A stretch of DNA of 24,918 nucleotides from positions 1 through 24,918 of the forward strand of contig NZ_JAXDSS010000020.1 of the NCBI RefSeq assembly GCF_034090345.1, given 5' to 3'. The DNA is from Peptoniphilus sp034090345 (lineage in GTDB: Bacteria; Bacillota; Clostridia; Tissierellales; Peptoniphilaceae). The notes below the pieces were generated by a model. The model worked only from the letters and a program-made list of their open reading frames with translations. It did no database searches and was not told the origin of the DNA. The position numbers and the translations under genes were made by a program. Positions 6,912 to 14,979 of the stretch are shown here, piece by piece (position 1 is the stretch's first letter; each line of letters opens with the position of its first letter).

Positions 6912-8834
6912 ATGGAAAAGAATAAACAGAATTATGGAGCTGAAAACATACAGGTGCTTACCGGTCTTGAGCCGGTAAGGAAAAGACCGGGTATGTACAT
7001 AGGCTCTACAGGTTCAAAGGGACTTCATCATTTAGTATATGAGATAGTTGATAACTCAATAGATGAGGCTCTTGCAGGAAGATGTAGTGAAATTACTATA
7101 GAAATTGAAAAAGATGGAAGTGTATCTGTAAGCGACGATGGTAGAGGTATACCAACGGATATACATCCTCAAACAAAGAAGAGCACTGTGGAAACTGTAC
7201 TTACGATACTACACGCAGGCGGTAAATTTTCTAATGACGCCTATAAAGTGTCAGGAGGTCTACACGGGGTTGGTGTGAGTGTAGTTAATGCTCTTTCAAC
7301 TAAACTTACAGCAACTGTAAAAAGAGAAGGAAAGATACATCAACAAACTTTCTCAAGAGGTATACCTACCTCAGAATTAGAAGTGATTGGTAAAGTAGCT
7401 GAAAGTGATACAGGAACTAAGATTTCATTTAGTCCTGACCCGGAAATATTTGACACTTTAATTTTTGAATGGGATATCTTGTCTAAGAGATTTAGAGAAA
7501 TGGCATTTTTAAACAAAGGTGTTAGAATAAATTTCAGAGACCACCGAGAAGAAAAAGTCAGAGAAGAGGTTTATCACTATGAAGGTGGTATAAAATCTTT
7601 TGTTGAATACATCAACAGAAAAAAGACACCTATACACAGAGAAATAGTATATATAGACCAAGAAAAAGATAAGACATTAGTTGAAATAGCTATACAGTAT
7701 ACTGATGCATATTCAGAAAATGTAATAAGCTTTGCAAATAATATAAATACTGAAGAGGGAGGAAGTCATTTAAGCGGTTTCAGGTCTGCTCTTACAAGAA
7801 CCATTAATGAATATGGAAGAAAGTATAATATCATAAAAGAAAAAGAAGAAAATCTATCCGGAGATGATGTAAGAGAAGGTTTGAGCGCTGTAATAAGTGT
7901 AAAACTTCCAAATCCTCAATTTGAAGGTCAAACCAAAGCTAAACTTGGAAATTCTGAGACAAGGGGAATTGTGGATTCTGTAGTTTCAGATGTATTGACA
8001 GATTTCTTAGAAGAAAATCCTAAAGTCGGTAAACTTATTTTAGATAAGGCTCTTTCAGCGAGAAGAGCAAGAGAAGCGGCAAGAAGGGCAAGAGATCTTT
8101 CAAGAAAGAAAAATATGTTGGATGCAATGCCACTTCCGGGAAAACTTTCAGATTGTCAATTATCGGATAACGAAAATACAGAAATTTTCTTAGTCGAAGG
8201 TAATTCTGCGGGGGGTTCTGCAGTAGAGGCAAGAGATTCTGTATTCCAAGCTATACTACCTCTTCGTGGAAAGATTATGAATGTAGAAAAGGCAAGACTT
8301 GATAAGATGTTGGCATCAGATGAAATAAAAGCCATGATAACAGCTTTTGGTACTGGAATTGGACAAGATTTTAACATCGAAAATCTTAGATACAATAAAA
8401 TTGTAATAATGACCGATGCCGATGTAGACGGTGCGCATATAATGACATTGTTATTAACATTCTTCTTTAGATATATGAGACCTCTTATAGAACAAGGACA
8501 TGTTTATGTTGCACAACCTCCTCTATTCGGTATTTTAAAGGGGAATAAACCTTTGAAATATGTATATGACGAGTTAGAACTTAAAAAGTCATTAGAGGAA
8601 CTTGGAAGAGATAAAAAATATGATATTAAGAGATACAAAGGTCTTGGTGAAATGAATGCTGAAGATTTGTGGGAAACTACAATGGATCCGGAAAAGAGAG
8701 TACTTTTAAAGATAGATATAGAAGATGCTGTTGAAGCAGATGAAACATTCTCTATACTGATGGGTTCTGATGTAGAACCAAGACGTGAATTTATTGAAGA
8801 AAATGCACTTTTTGCAGAAAACATAGATGCATAA
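6912..8834 (+). CDS. gyrB: DNA gyrase subunit B
   Basis: 640 residues, typical of Bacillota GyrB. The GHKL ATPase motifs are VDNSIDEALAG, DDGRGIP and GGLHGVGVSVVNALS. The TOPRIM domain has EGNSAGGSA (Glu429) and DADVDGAH (Asp502, Asp504, Asp506), which bind the catalytic metals. The C-terminal region has YKGLGEMNAEDLWETTMDP. With GyrA it forms the A2B2 enzyme that introduces negative supercoils using ATP. AGGAG at 6901-6905 supports the start. gyrA follows 14 bases after the stop. PLRGK in the quinolone-associated part of GyrB is intact. Confidence 0.99.
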   Translation: MEKNKQNYGAENIQVLTGLEPVRKRPGMYIGSTGSKGLHHLVYEIVDNSIDEALAGRCSEITIEIEKDGSVSVSDDGRGIPTDIHPQTKKSTVETVLTILHAGGKFSNDAYKVSGGLHGVGVSVVNALSTKLTATVKREGKIHQQTFSRGIPTSELEVIGKVAESDTGTKISFSPDPEIFDTLIFEWDILSKRFREMAFLNKGVRINFRDHREEKVREEVYHYEGGIKSFVEYINRKKTPIHREIVYIDQEKDKTLVEIAIQYTDAYSENVISFANNINTEEGGSHLSGFRSALTRTINEYGRKYNIIKEKEENLSGDDVREGLSAVISVKLPNPQFEGQTKAKLGNSETRGIVDSVVSDVLTDFLEENPKVGKLILDKALSARRAREAARRARDLSRKKNMLDAMPLPGKLSDCQLSDNENTEIFLVEGNSAGGSAVEARDSVFQAILPLRGKIMNVEKARLDKMLASDEIKAMITAFGTGIGQDFNIENLRYNKIVIMTDADVDGAHIMTLLLTFFFRYMRPLIEQGHVYVAQPPLFGILKGNKPLKYVYDELELKKSLEELGRDKKYDIKRYKGLGEMNAEDLWETTMDPEKRVLLKIDIEDAVEADETFSILMGSDVEPRREFIEENALFAENIDA

Positions 8835-8848
8835 TTTAGGAGATATAT

Positions 8849-11266
8849 ATGACAGAAACTAAGAATGGAATAGTTGAAGTAGACTTAAATGAGAAAATGA
8901 GAAAGTCATATCTCGATTATTCCATGAGTGTAATCGTGGCAAGAGCTTTACCTGATGTAAGAGATGGTTTGAAGCCTGTTCACAGAAGAATTATATATGG
9001 AATGCAAGTTTTGGGATTGGTTCCAACAGGACAATTTAAAAAATCTGCAAGACTTGTAGGAGATGTAATGGGTAAGTTTCACCCTCATGGTGACAGCTCA
9101 ATATATGATGCAACGGTAAGGCTTGCTCAAAGTTTTAGTACTAGATACCCTCTTGTAGACGGACAGGGAAATTTTGGTAATATAGACGGATATGGCGCAG
9201 CTGCTATGCGTTATACAGAAGTCAAGATGTCAAAACTTGCCCTTGAAATGTTAAGAGATATAAATAAAGAAACTGTTGACTTTGTTCCGAATTTCGATGA
9301 AGAAGAAATGGAACCGGTTGTGTTACCATCAAGATTTCCAAATTTACTTGTAAATGGTTCAAATGGTATAGCTGTAGGGATGGCAACAAATATGCCTCCT
9401 CACAACTTGGGAGAAGTTATAAACGGTGTAATTGAATACATTGATAACAATGACATCACAATTGATGAGCTAATGAAGACCATAAAGGGTCCTGATTTTC
9501 CTACAGGTGCTCAAATTATGGGTCGTGATGGAATAAAGAAAGCTTACCAAACTGGACGTGGAAAAATTCAAGTAAGAGCAGTAGCTGAATTTGAAGAAGT
9601 AAAAAATAAGACGCGAATAGTTGTAACAGAAATACCTTATCAAGTAAATAAATCAAACTTGATAATGAAGATGGCACAACTTGCCAAAGACAAGGTAATA
9701 GATGGAATAACTGCAATCAGAGATGAATCATCTCGTAAAGGGATAAGAATTGTAATAGATCTTAGAAGAGATGCAAATCCTAATGTTGTTTTAAATAAGC
9801 TATATAAAAATACTCAAATGCAAACAACATTTGGTATCATAAATCTTGCTCTTGTTGGCGGAGTTCCTAAAGTTTTGAATTTAAAAGACTTGATAACATA
9901 CTATGTTGATCACCAAATAGAAGTGGTTTCAAGAAGGTCTGAATTCGATTTAAAGAAGGCAAAGGCAAGAGCACATATTGTCGAAGGATTAAAGATAGCA
10001 CTAGATAACATAGAGAGAATAATTCAAATAGTTAGAGGATCTAACAATGACCAAGAGGCAAAAGATAAATTTTTGGAAGAATTCGGACTTTCAGATGCAC
10101 AATCTCAAGCTATATTGGATATGAGAATAAGACGTTTAACAGGTCTTGAAAGAGATAGGTTAGATGAAGAATACAGACAACTTTTGGAAACTATCGAATG
10201 GTTGACAAAAGTATTAGAAAACCATGATGTACTTATGGGAGTAATAAAAGAAGAACTTGTTGAGGTAAAAAATAAACATTCAGACCTTAGACGTACAGTC
10301 ATAAAAAATTCTGAAGGTGATATAGAAATTGAAGATATTATCAAAGAAGAAGATGTAATAATTACTCTAACTCAAAGTGGATATATAAAGAGAATGCCTG
10401 AGGGAACTTACAAACCTCAAAAGAGAGGTGGAAGGGGGATATCTGCTACAACTCCAAAAGACGGAGACTTTGTAAGTGATTTATTCATAACATCAAGCCA
10501 CGAGTCAATCTTATTCTTTACAACAAGAGGAAGAGTATACAGACTTAAAGCTTATGAAATACCGGAGAGCTCAAGACAATCTAAAGGTACTCAAATAAGA
10601 AACTTGCTTAACTTAGAACAAGATGAGTCAGTTGAATCAATAATTCATGTAAAAGACTTTGATCCAAATTTAAATATTGTAATGGCTACAAGAAGTGGTA
10701 TAGTTAAGAGAACATCATTTGAAGAATTTAAAAATATCAGAAAATCAGGACTAGTTGCTATTACTTTAAAAGATGGAGACTCAATAGTTTCAACTAGAAT
10801 CACAAAAGGTGATGAAGAGATTATGCTTGTTACTAAAGACGGTATGAGTATAAGATTTAAAGAAACGGACATAAGAACTATGGCAAGAACTGCTATGGGA
10901 GTAAAGGGAATAAGCTTAAATAAAGATGATGAAGTAGTCAGTATGGAAATTGCAAGCGATGATAAGCTTATGTTAGTAATATCTGAAAAAGGATATGGAA
11001 AATTAACCCCTATGTCTGAATACAAGGTACAAAACAGATCCGGTAAAGGTATAATAACTTATAAAGTAAAAGAAAAGACAGGAAAGCTTGTATCTGCTAA
11101 AATAATGGAAAGTAATGATGATATTATGATGATAACTTCTAAAGGTATTATCATAAGAATTCAAATTGAAGGAATTTCAGTAATGGGTAGATCTACATCA
11201 GGTGTTAAGCTTATGAATATAACCGATTCAGATGTAGTTGCAGTTGCTAAATATATAGGAGATTAA
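8849..11266 (+). CDS. gyrA: DNA gyrase subunit A
   Basis: 805 residues. The catalytic tyrosine is Tyr122 in AAAMRYTEVK, at the same number as in E. coli. The quinolone-determining region reads GKFHPHGDSSIYDATV, with Ser83 and Asp87 present, the drug-sensitive type residues. A GyrA-box QKRGGRG starts at about residue 524, identifying this as gyrase rather than topoisomerase IV ParC. A six-bladed beta-pinwheel C-terminal domain follows and wraps DNA. It cleaves and rejoins both strands during supercoiling. It follows gyrB closely and is followed after two bases by the STAS gene, so the sigma-control genes downstream probably share its transcript. Confidence 0.99.
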   Translation: MTETKNGIVEVDLNEKMRKSYLDYSMSVIVARALPDVRDGLKPVHRRIIYGMQVLGLVPTGQFKKSARLVGDVMGKFHPHGDSSIYDATVRLAQSFSTRYPLVDGQGNFGNIDGYGAAAMRYTEVKMSKLALEMLRDINKETVDFVPNFDEEEMEPVVLPSRFPNLLVNGSNGIAVGMATNMPPHNLGEVINGVIEYIDNNDITIDELMKTIKGPDFPTGAQIMGRDGIKKAYQTGRGKIQVRAVAEFEEVKNKTRIVVTEIPYQVNKSNLIMKMAQLAKDKVIDGITAIRDESSRKGIRIVIDLRRDANPNVVLNKLYKNTQMQTTFGIINLALVGGVPKVLNLKDLITYYVDHQIEVVSRRSEFDLKKAKARAHIVEGLKIALDNIERIIQIVRGSNNDQEAKDKFLEEFGLSDAQSQAILDMRIRRLTGLERDRLDEEYRQLLETIEWLTKVLENHDVLMGVIKEELVEVKNKHSDLRRTVIKNSEGDIEIEDIIKEEDVIITLTQSGYIKRMPEGTYKPQKRGGRGISATTPKDGDFVSDLFITSSHESILFFTTRGRVYRLKAYEIPESSRQSKGTQIRNLLNLEQDESVESIIHVKDFDPNLNIVMATRSGIVKRTSFEEFKNIRKSGLVAITLKDGDSIVSTRITKGDEEIMLVTKDGMSIRFKETDIRTMARTAMGVKGISLNKDDEVVSMEIASDDKLMLVISEKGYGKLTPMSEYKVQNRSGKGIITYKVKEKTGKLVSAKIMESNDDIMMITSKGIIIRIQIEGISVMGRSTSGVKLMNITDSDVVAVAKYIGD

Positions 11267-11268
11267 AA

Positions 11269-11577
11269 ATGGCTTTTAATATAGAATTTGAAAGAAAAGA
11301 AAATTTAAAAGTAATTCCGATTGGAGAATTGGATATAACTACTACTTCACAATTTAAAGAAGAAGTTATACAAAAATATTTAGAAGAAAAATCAAATATA
11401 ATTATAGATGGTTCAAAACTTGAATATATAGACTCAACAGGGTTAGGAGCTTTAATTTACATTCTCAATCAATTAAAAGAAGACGGATTTGAAATAAAAG
11501 TTGAAGAAGTAAAACCATCAATCAAAAAGTTATTTACAATAACAAAACTTGATACTGTTTTTAAAATGGGTGAGTAA
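11269..11577 (+). CDS. STAS-domain anti-anti-sigma factor, RsbV/SpoIIAA-like
   Basis: A 102-residue single STAS domain, the full size for RsbV. The helix start carries LEYIDSTGLGAL with Asp55-Ser56-Thr57-Gly58, so the serine that partner kinases phosphorylate in RsbV is kept at the equivalent position. In known systems the unphosphorylated form binds the anti-sigma factor and frees the sigma factor. It begins two bases after the gyrA stop, with GGAGA at 11259-11263 as the likely ribosome site. It heads the order rsbV-rsbW-sigma found in sigB and spoIIA operons. Whether it answers stress or development cannot be told. No spore genes are visible in the window. Confidence 0.88.
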   Translation: MAFNIEFERKENLKVIPIGELDITTTSQFKEEVIQKYLEEKSNIIIDGSKLEYIDSTGLGALIYILNQLKEDGFEIKVEEVKPSIKKLFTITKLDTVFKMGE

Positions 11578-11931
11578 ATGAAAGTTATAAAATTAAATAT
11601 ACCTAAGGAACCACAATTTTTTAGTTCGGTAAGACTTTTGACTTCTGGACTACTTATGAGCTATCAATTGGACTTTGACCAAATAGAGGATGTTAAAGCA
11701 GCTGTGAACGAAGGACTTAACATAGCAATGAAACATGATTGCTCATTGGATATTGACTTGGAGTACAGAATTTCAGAAGAAAAAGTTGAAATAGAAATTT
11801 CAGGATTTTGTCCAAATGTCACAGATGAAACAAGTGAAGAAACAGAACTTGCTAAGACAATAATAAATTGTTTAGTTGACGAAAGTAGAATAGAAGAAGA
11901 TAAACTTCAACTTATTATAAATTTGGTTTGA
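11578..11931 (+). CDS. RsbW/SpoIIAB-like anti-sigma protein with degenerate ATP-binding motifs
   Basis: 117 residues, shorter than SpoIIAB or RsbW (about 145-160). The order of genes and the helix with AAVNEGLNIAMKH (about 41-53) mark it as a GHKL-type serine kinase relative. The N-box is altered: Glu45 is kept, but position +4, normally Asn for Mg-ATP, is Ile49, with an Asn one residue earlier. The G1 (DxGxG) and GMG-type glycine motifs are missing; the matching region reads ISGFCPNVTDETSEE. It therefore probably binds nucleotide poorly or not at all. It could still hold the sigma factor through the conserved fold. Its ATG abuts the preceding TAA, so the genes are coupled. The family call rests partly on context. 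Confidence 0.75.
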   Translation: MKVIKLNIPKEPQFFSSVRLLTSGLLMSYQLDFDQIEDVKAAVNEGLNIAMKHDCSLDIDLEYRISEEKVEIEISGFCPNVTDETSEETELAKTIINCLVDESRIEEDKLQLIINLV

Positions 11932-12722
11932 AAATGAATAGAGAAGAATATTATAAATTAAACAGAAAACTTACAAAAGAAGAGCGAAGGGAACTCTTTA
12001 AAATCTACAAAGATACTCAAGACCCTGATATAAGAGATATTCTTATTGAAGAGCATCTATATATAGCAGAAATTCTTTCTAAAAAGTATGCGGGAAGAGG
12101 TATAGATTACGATGATATATACCAAGTTGCATCAATAGGTTTGATTTATGCGATAGATAGATATGATTTGAGCAGAGGATATGAATTTTCTTCTTTTGCA
12201 ACACCTACAATAATAGGGGAAATAAAAAAATATTTTAGAGATAAGGGTTGGACAATAAGAGTCCCAAGAAGAATTCAAGAGTTATCTAAGAAGATAAATC
12301 TTGCAAAAAATACACTGGCTCAAAAATACCAAAGAATTCCAACTGTTGAAGATATAGCTGAATATTTGAATTCAACTCCTGAAGAGATATTGGAATCCAT
12401 AGAAGCTTCAAAAGTGTATTCACCTCAATCATTAGATGTAGTATATGATTCAAGTGGGGACGATAAAGAAATAAATCTTTCAGATTTTATTGGAGAAGAA
12501 GAAAAATATTTCGACAAAATAGAAATAAATGATTTACTAGAAAAGGCGATGGTAGACTTAAATGAAGTTGAAAGGACAATATTGATTGACAGATATATGA
12601 ACAAGAAAACTCAAGTTGCCATAGCTAAAAAGTTAGATATATCACAAATGACAGTATCTAGAATAGAAAAAAAAGTATTGAAAAAAATGCAAGCTGAACT
12701 CAAAAAAACAATGCAAGTATAA
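11928..12722 (+). CDS. RNA polymerase sigma factor, SigB/SigF/SigG family
   Basis: 264 residues counted from TTG 11928. ATG 11934 (two codons later) is an equally likely start; neither has a clear Shine-Dalgarno, in line with coupling to the preceding gene. Region 2 (about 37-107) includes GIDYDDIYQVASIGLIYAIDRYD and FSSFATPTIIGEIKKYFRDKGW, then the linker RVPRRIQEL. Region 3 spans about 112-190. Region 4 (about 205-256) has a helix-turn-helix in TQVAIAKKLDISQMTVSRIEKK. It directs RNA polymerase to a set of alternative promoters and is expected to be held by the RsbW-like protein and freed by the STAS protein. Sporulation-type or stress-type cannot be separated by eye. Confidence 0.92.
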   Translation: MKMNREEYYKLNRKLTKEERRELFKIYKDTQDPDIRDILIEEHLYIAEILSKKYAGRGIDYDDIYQVASIGLIYAIDRYDLSRGYEFSSFATPTIIGEIKKYFRDKGWTIRVPRRIQELSKKINLAKNTLAQKYQRIPTVEDIAEYLNSTPEEILESIEASKVYSPQSLDVVYDSSGDDKEINLSDFIGEEEKYFDKIEINDLLEKAMVDLNEVERTILIDRYMNKKTQVAIAKKLDISQMTVSRIEKKVLKKMQAELKKTMQV

Positions 12723-12734
12723 GAGGAAACTAAA

Positions 12735-13376
12735 ATGAACAGGAGAAAATTTTTACTCAAGCTCAACAGAGTTGTCTTTTTATTTGAAATAGTAATATCT
12801 ATATTACTTATGATAGGAATACTCATATCGGTACCTGATATATTTAAGTACTATATAAATATACTTGGTAGTGGAGCTATAGAGAGTATAGAATTATTTA
12901 AAAAGTTTTTATCACATGTATTTTTGTTGGTAATAGCTATGGAGTTTATACTTTTAATGGTTGCTCATAATGATACTACAATAGTCCATCTGGTAACACT
13001 TGTAATAGCGAGAAAAATGTTAATATATACAGAATCTTTATCTGATATTTTAATAGGTGTAATCTCGCTTGCGGTATTGTTTGTAATTAGAAAGTATTTA
13101 ATTCAAACACATATGAGTTCGGAGTTGATTTCATTAGGAAATAATAAAGTATTTTCAGCATCATCGCCAATAACCAAGATAAATGAGGTATATAATTACA
13201 GTATAGACTCAAAAGGTGCTGAAACTTTAGGTGGTCTTGTTTCTAAATTACTTTCAGAAAAGGGAGAAGATTTAGAAGTTGGAAAGATGTTGGATGATGG
13301 AAAATATATTTATGAAATACAGAAAATACATGATGAGGGATTGATTGAAGAGATTTCGATACACATTTTAAAATAA
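12735..13376 (+). CDS. PsiE-like membrane protein with C-terminal CorC/HlyC-type domain
   Basis: 213 residues. The first 125 hold about four hydrophobic helices (roughly 12-33, 57-78, 83-99 and 102-123) with AMEFILLMVAHND and HLVTLVIARKMLIY, resembling the PsiE family. The soluble tail (about 145-212) has SPITKINEVYNY...ETLGGLVSKLLSEKGE...DDGKYIYEIQKI, a pattern of the transporter-associated CorC_HlyC domain found at the end of CBS-pair transporters. Function is unknown. It is the last gene of the run, 12 bases after the sigma gene with AGAGG just upstream, and precedes a strong terminator. A membrane sensor or effector for the sigma module is possible (inference). Both family matches are from pattern recognition only. 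Confidence 0.65.
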   Translation: MNRRKFLLKLNRVVFLFEIVISILLMIGILISVPDIFKYYINILGSGAIESIELFKKFLSHVFLLVIAMEFILLMVAHNDTTIVHLVTLVIARKMLIYTESLSDILIGVISLAVLFVIRKYLIQTHMSSELISLGNNKVFSASSPITKINEVYNYSIDSKGAETLGGLVSKLLSEKGEDLEVGKMLDDGKYIYEIQKIHDEGLIEEISIHILK

Positions 13377-13395
13377 GAATTTAATTTTTCGAATA

Positions 13396-13439
13396 AAACC
13401 AAAAAAGATTTTGTATTTTCACAAAATCTTTTTTGGTTT
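13396..13439. terminator. Bidirectional rho-independent terminator
   Basis: A perfect 19-bp stem: 13396-13414 (AAACC, six A, GATTTTGT) pairs with 13421-13439 across a six-base loop (13415-13420). Long A and T runs in the arms supply a U-tract for either strand. It sits between the convergent membrane-protein gene (+) and thioesterase gene (-) and probably ends both the gyrase/sigma transcript and the dehydratase operon. Confidence 0.93.
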
Positions 13440-13469
13440 AATATTGAGTGATTTATATTGAATATATCT

Positions 13470-13841
13470 TTAAATGCTATTTAAAAATTTATCTAAGTTA
13501 ACTTTGTATCTTGTATGCATTGCCTTTCCAATAAGTTTGTCATTATCAAAAGCTTTTACATCAAATACATATTTTTTACCACTTTGTTCAACCAGTTCTG
13601 CTCTGCATAAAATTTTATTTCCAATTGGTGTTGGAGCAAGATGATCTAAATTTATATTAGTTCCAACTGAAACTTCTCCACTATCTAAATCTTCTTCCAT
13701 CAATTTTATACAAGTTCGCTCCATTAATGCTACTAAAAATGGAGTTGCATAAACAAATACTGATTTATTTCCTACAGCATCAGCTGTATTTTCTTTTGTA
13801 ACAATTTCGGTAAGTTCTTGTGTACTACCTTTTTCCAGCAT
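13470..13841 (-). CDS. FlK-type hotdog acyl-CoA thioesterase
   Basis: A 123-residue hotdog-fold protein of the fluoroacetyl-CoA thioesterase (FlK) family. FVYATPFLVALMERTC is followed by GEVSVGTNINLDHLAPTPIG. Thr33, Glu41 and His67 have exactly the spacing of the FlK catalytic residues Thr42, Glu50 and His76. It is expected to hydrolyse a small acyl-CoA to acid and CoA in the cytoplasm. It is the last gene of the dehydratase operon, 15 bases after subunit B, with AAGGAG before its ATG. Given the neighbours, plausible substrates are acryloyl-CoA, propionyl-CoA or a stray halogenated or 2-hydroxy acyl-CoA (inference). It could serve as a safety valve against reactive acryloyl-CoA or CoA sequestration. 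Confidence 0.8.
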   Translation of the reverse strand: MLEKGSTQELTEIVTKENTADAVGNKSVFVYATPFLVALMERTCIKLMEEDLDSGEVSVGTNINLDHLAPTPIGNKILCRAELVEQSGKKYVFDVKAFDNDKLIGKAMHTRYKVNLDKFLNSI

Positions 13842-13856
13842 TTTAATCTCCTTATA

Positions 13857-14975
13857 TTAGAGAGTTTCTACAAGAGTTTGAAGTCTTGTGTTAGTTTGTT
13901 CAAAAGCTGTCATTTCTAAGTCAATTTCAATTAGTAAATTCTTTATGCCAGCTTCTTGGAACTCTCTATAGTATACAGGGTAGTCAAATTCTTCAGGATC
14001 GCAGAATTTCATCATACATATCAATACAGCATCGGCATTATATTTTTTCGCCATATCAATTAGCATTTGGCCTCTTAATTTTTTAGTATCAGTTGCAAGA
14101 GCACATCCTTCTAAATTTTGCCACAACTTAGCAAGTCTTAAAAGAGGTTGATCTCCTTCAGGTACGTCATGTCTAAATTGTCTTGATTCTTGAGCTAAAT
14201 CATCTGCAACAATAGCTATTTTCTTATCTTTAAATATTTGAAGTATTTCTTCAGGTTCTATCATAATACCAGTTGCTATAACTTTATAGCCATCCCATTC
14301 TTCAATAGGTAATTTTTTAATTTCAGATATTAGTTCTTTAACTAATTTAGTATGTTCTGATTTTTCCATAAACCATCTGGACTTAAATACAATATGTCTT
14401 TGAATAGGGTCAATTATATTAGGATATTGACCAGCTAGGTCTGAAAATTCTCTCATGACTTTTCTATTTTCATTGTAAATTTCAATACTATTTGTTATGG
14501 ATTCATCAGATATTTTTACATTTAATATCTTTTCTAATTTATCTTTTAAGATTTCATATTCTGTAACCAAAAATTTATTTGCAGATTCTAATTTTCTGTT
14601 TTGAGGATGAGTAAATACTATAACAGGACTTTTACCCTTCCATTTTTGACTCATACATTTTAGAGTATCGCACGGTACAGAAAATACAACTGCATCTAAG
14701 TCATCATAGGCACCTTCTATTTGAAGTTCCATATTAGTTTGCATTATTGAACATGCAAAAGGAGGTAAATAAATTCTTGCTTTAGATACTTCTTTTTGTG
14801 CACCCCAAAGTCCCATAGGTAGAAAACCTGCAGCATGAATAATTTCTTCAGGTGCATATAATGGCATGACACCTACAACGCCTTTTCCTGTTTTTTCTTT
14901 ATATTTTTTAACTGTTAGTTTAGGATCTTTAGAAACTTCATCCAATAAATTTATTATTTCATTAATTTTGTTCAT
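13857..14975 (-). CDS. lcdB: 2-hydroxyacyl-CoA dehydratase subunit B, lactoyl-CoA dehydratase type
   Basis: 372 residues, very close to the roughly 374 of Clostridium propionicum LcdB. Family hallmarks include GVMPLYAPEEIIHAAGFLPMG, FACSIMQ (Cys75), VPCDTLKCMSQKWKG (Cys102, Cys107), VFTHPQNR and MMKFCDPEEFDYP (Cys325). Cysteines in these segments ligate a [4Fe-4S] cluster. With subunit A it removes water from (R)-2-hydroxyacyl-CoA by a ketyl-radical mechanism after one-electron activation. A GAGGGG ribosome site lies in the last codons of subunit A, and the gap is only four bases. By recollected sequence it resembles lactoyl-CoA dehydratase more than 2-hydroxyglutaryl-CoA dehydratase. The true substrate is unproved. 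Confidence 0.88.
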   Translation of the reverse strand: MNKINEIINLLDEVSKDPKLTVKKYKEKTGKGVVGVMPLYAPEEIIHAAGFLPMGLWGAQKEVSKARIYLPPFACSIMQTNMELQIEGAYDDLDAVVFSVPCDTLKCMSQKWKGKSPVIVFTHPQNRKLESANKFLVTEYEILKDKLEKILNVKISDESITNSIEIYNENRKVMREFSDLAGQYPNIIDPIQRHIVFKSRWFMEKSEHTKLVKELISEIKKLPIEEWDGYKVIATGIMIEPEEILQIFKDKKIAIVADDLAQESRQFRHDVPEGDQPLLRLAKLWQNLEGCALATDTKKLRGQMLIDMAKKYNADAVLICMMKFCDPEEFDYPVYYREFQEAGIKNLLIEIDLEMTAFEQTNTRLQTLVETL

Positions 14976-14979
14976 TATT

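Noticed and set aside
8035..11025. Several reverse-strand open frames of 65-126 codons across gyrB and gyrA
   Set aside because: They lie opposite strongly conserved gyrase coding sequence, have no family match and no ribosome sites, and have the low-complexity composition of antisense frames.
8849..11266. Possible quinolone-resistance changes in GyrA
   Set aside because: Ser83 and Asp87 are present, so no classical resistance substitution is seen.
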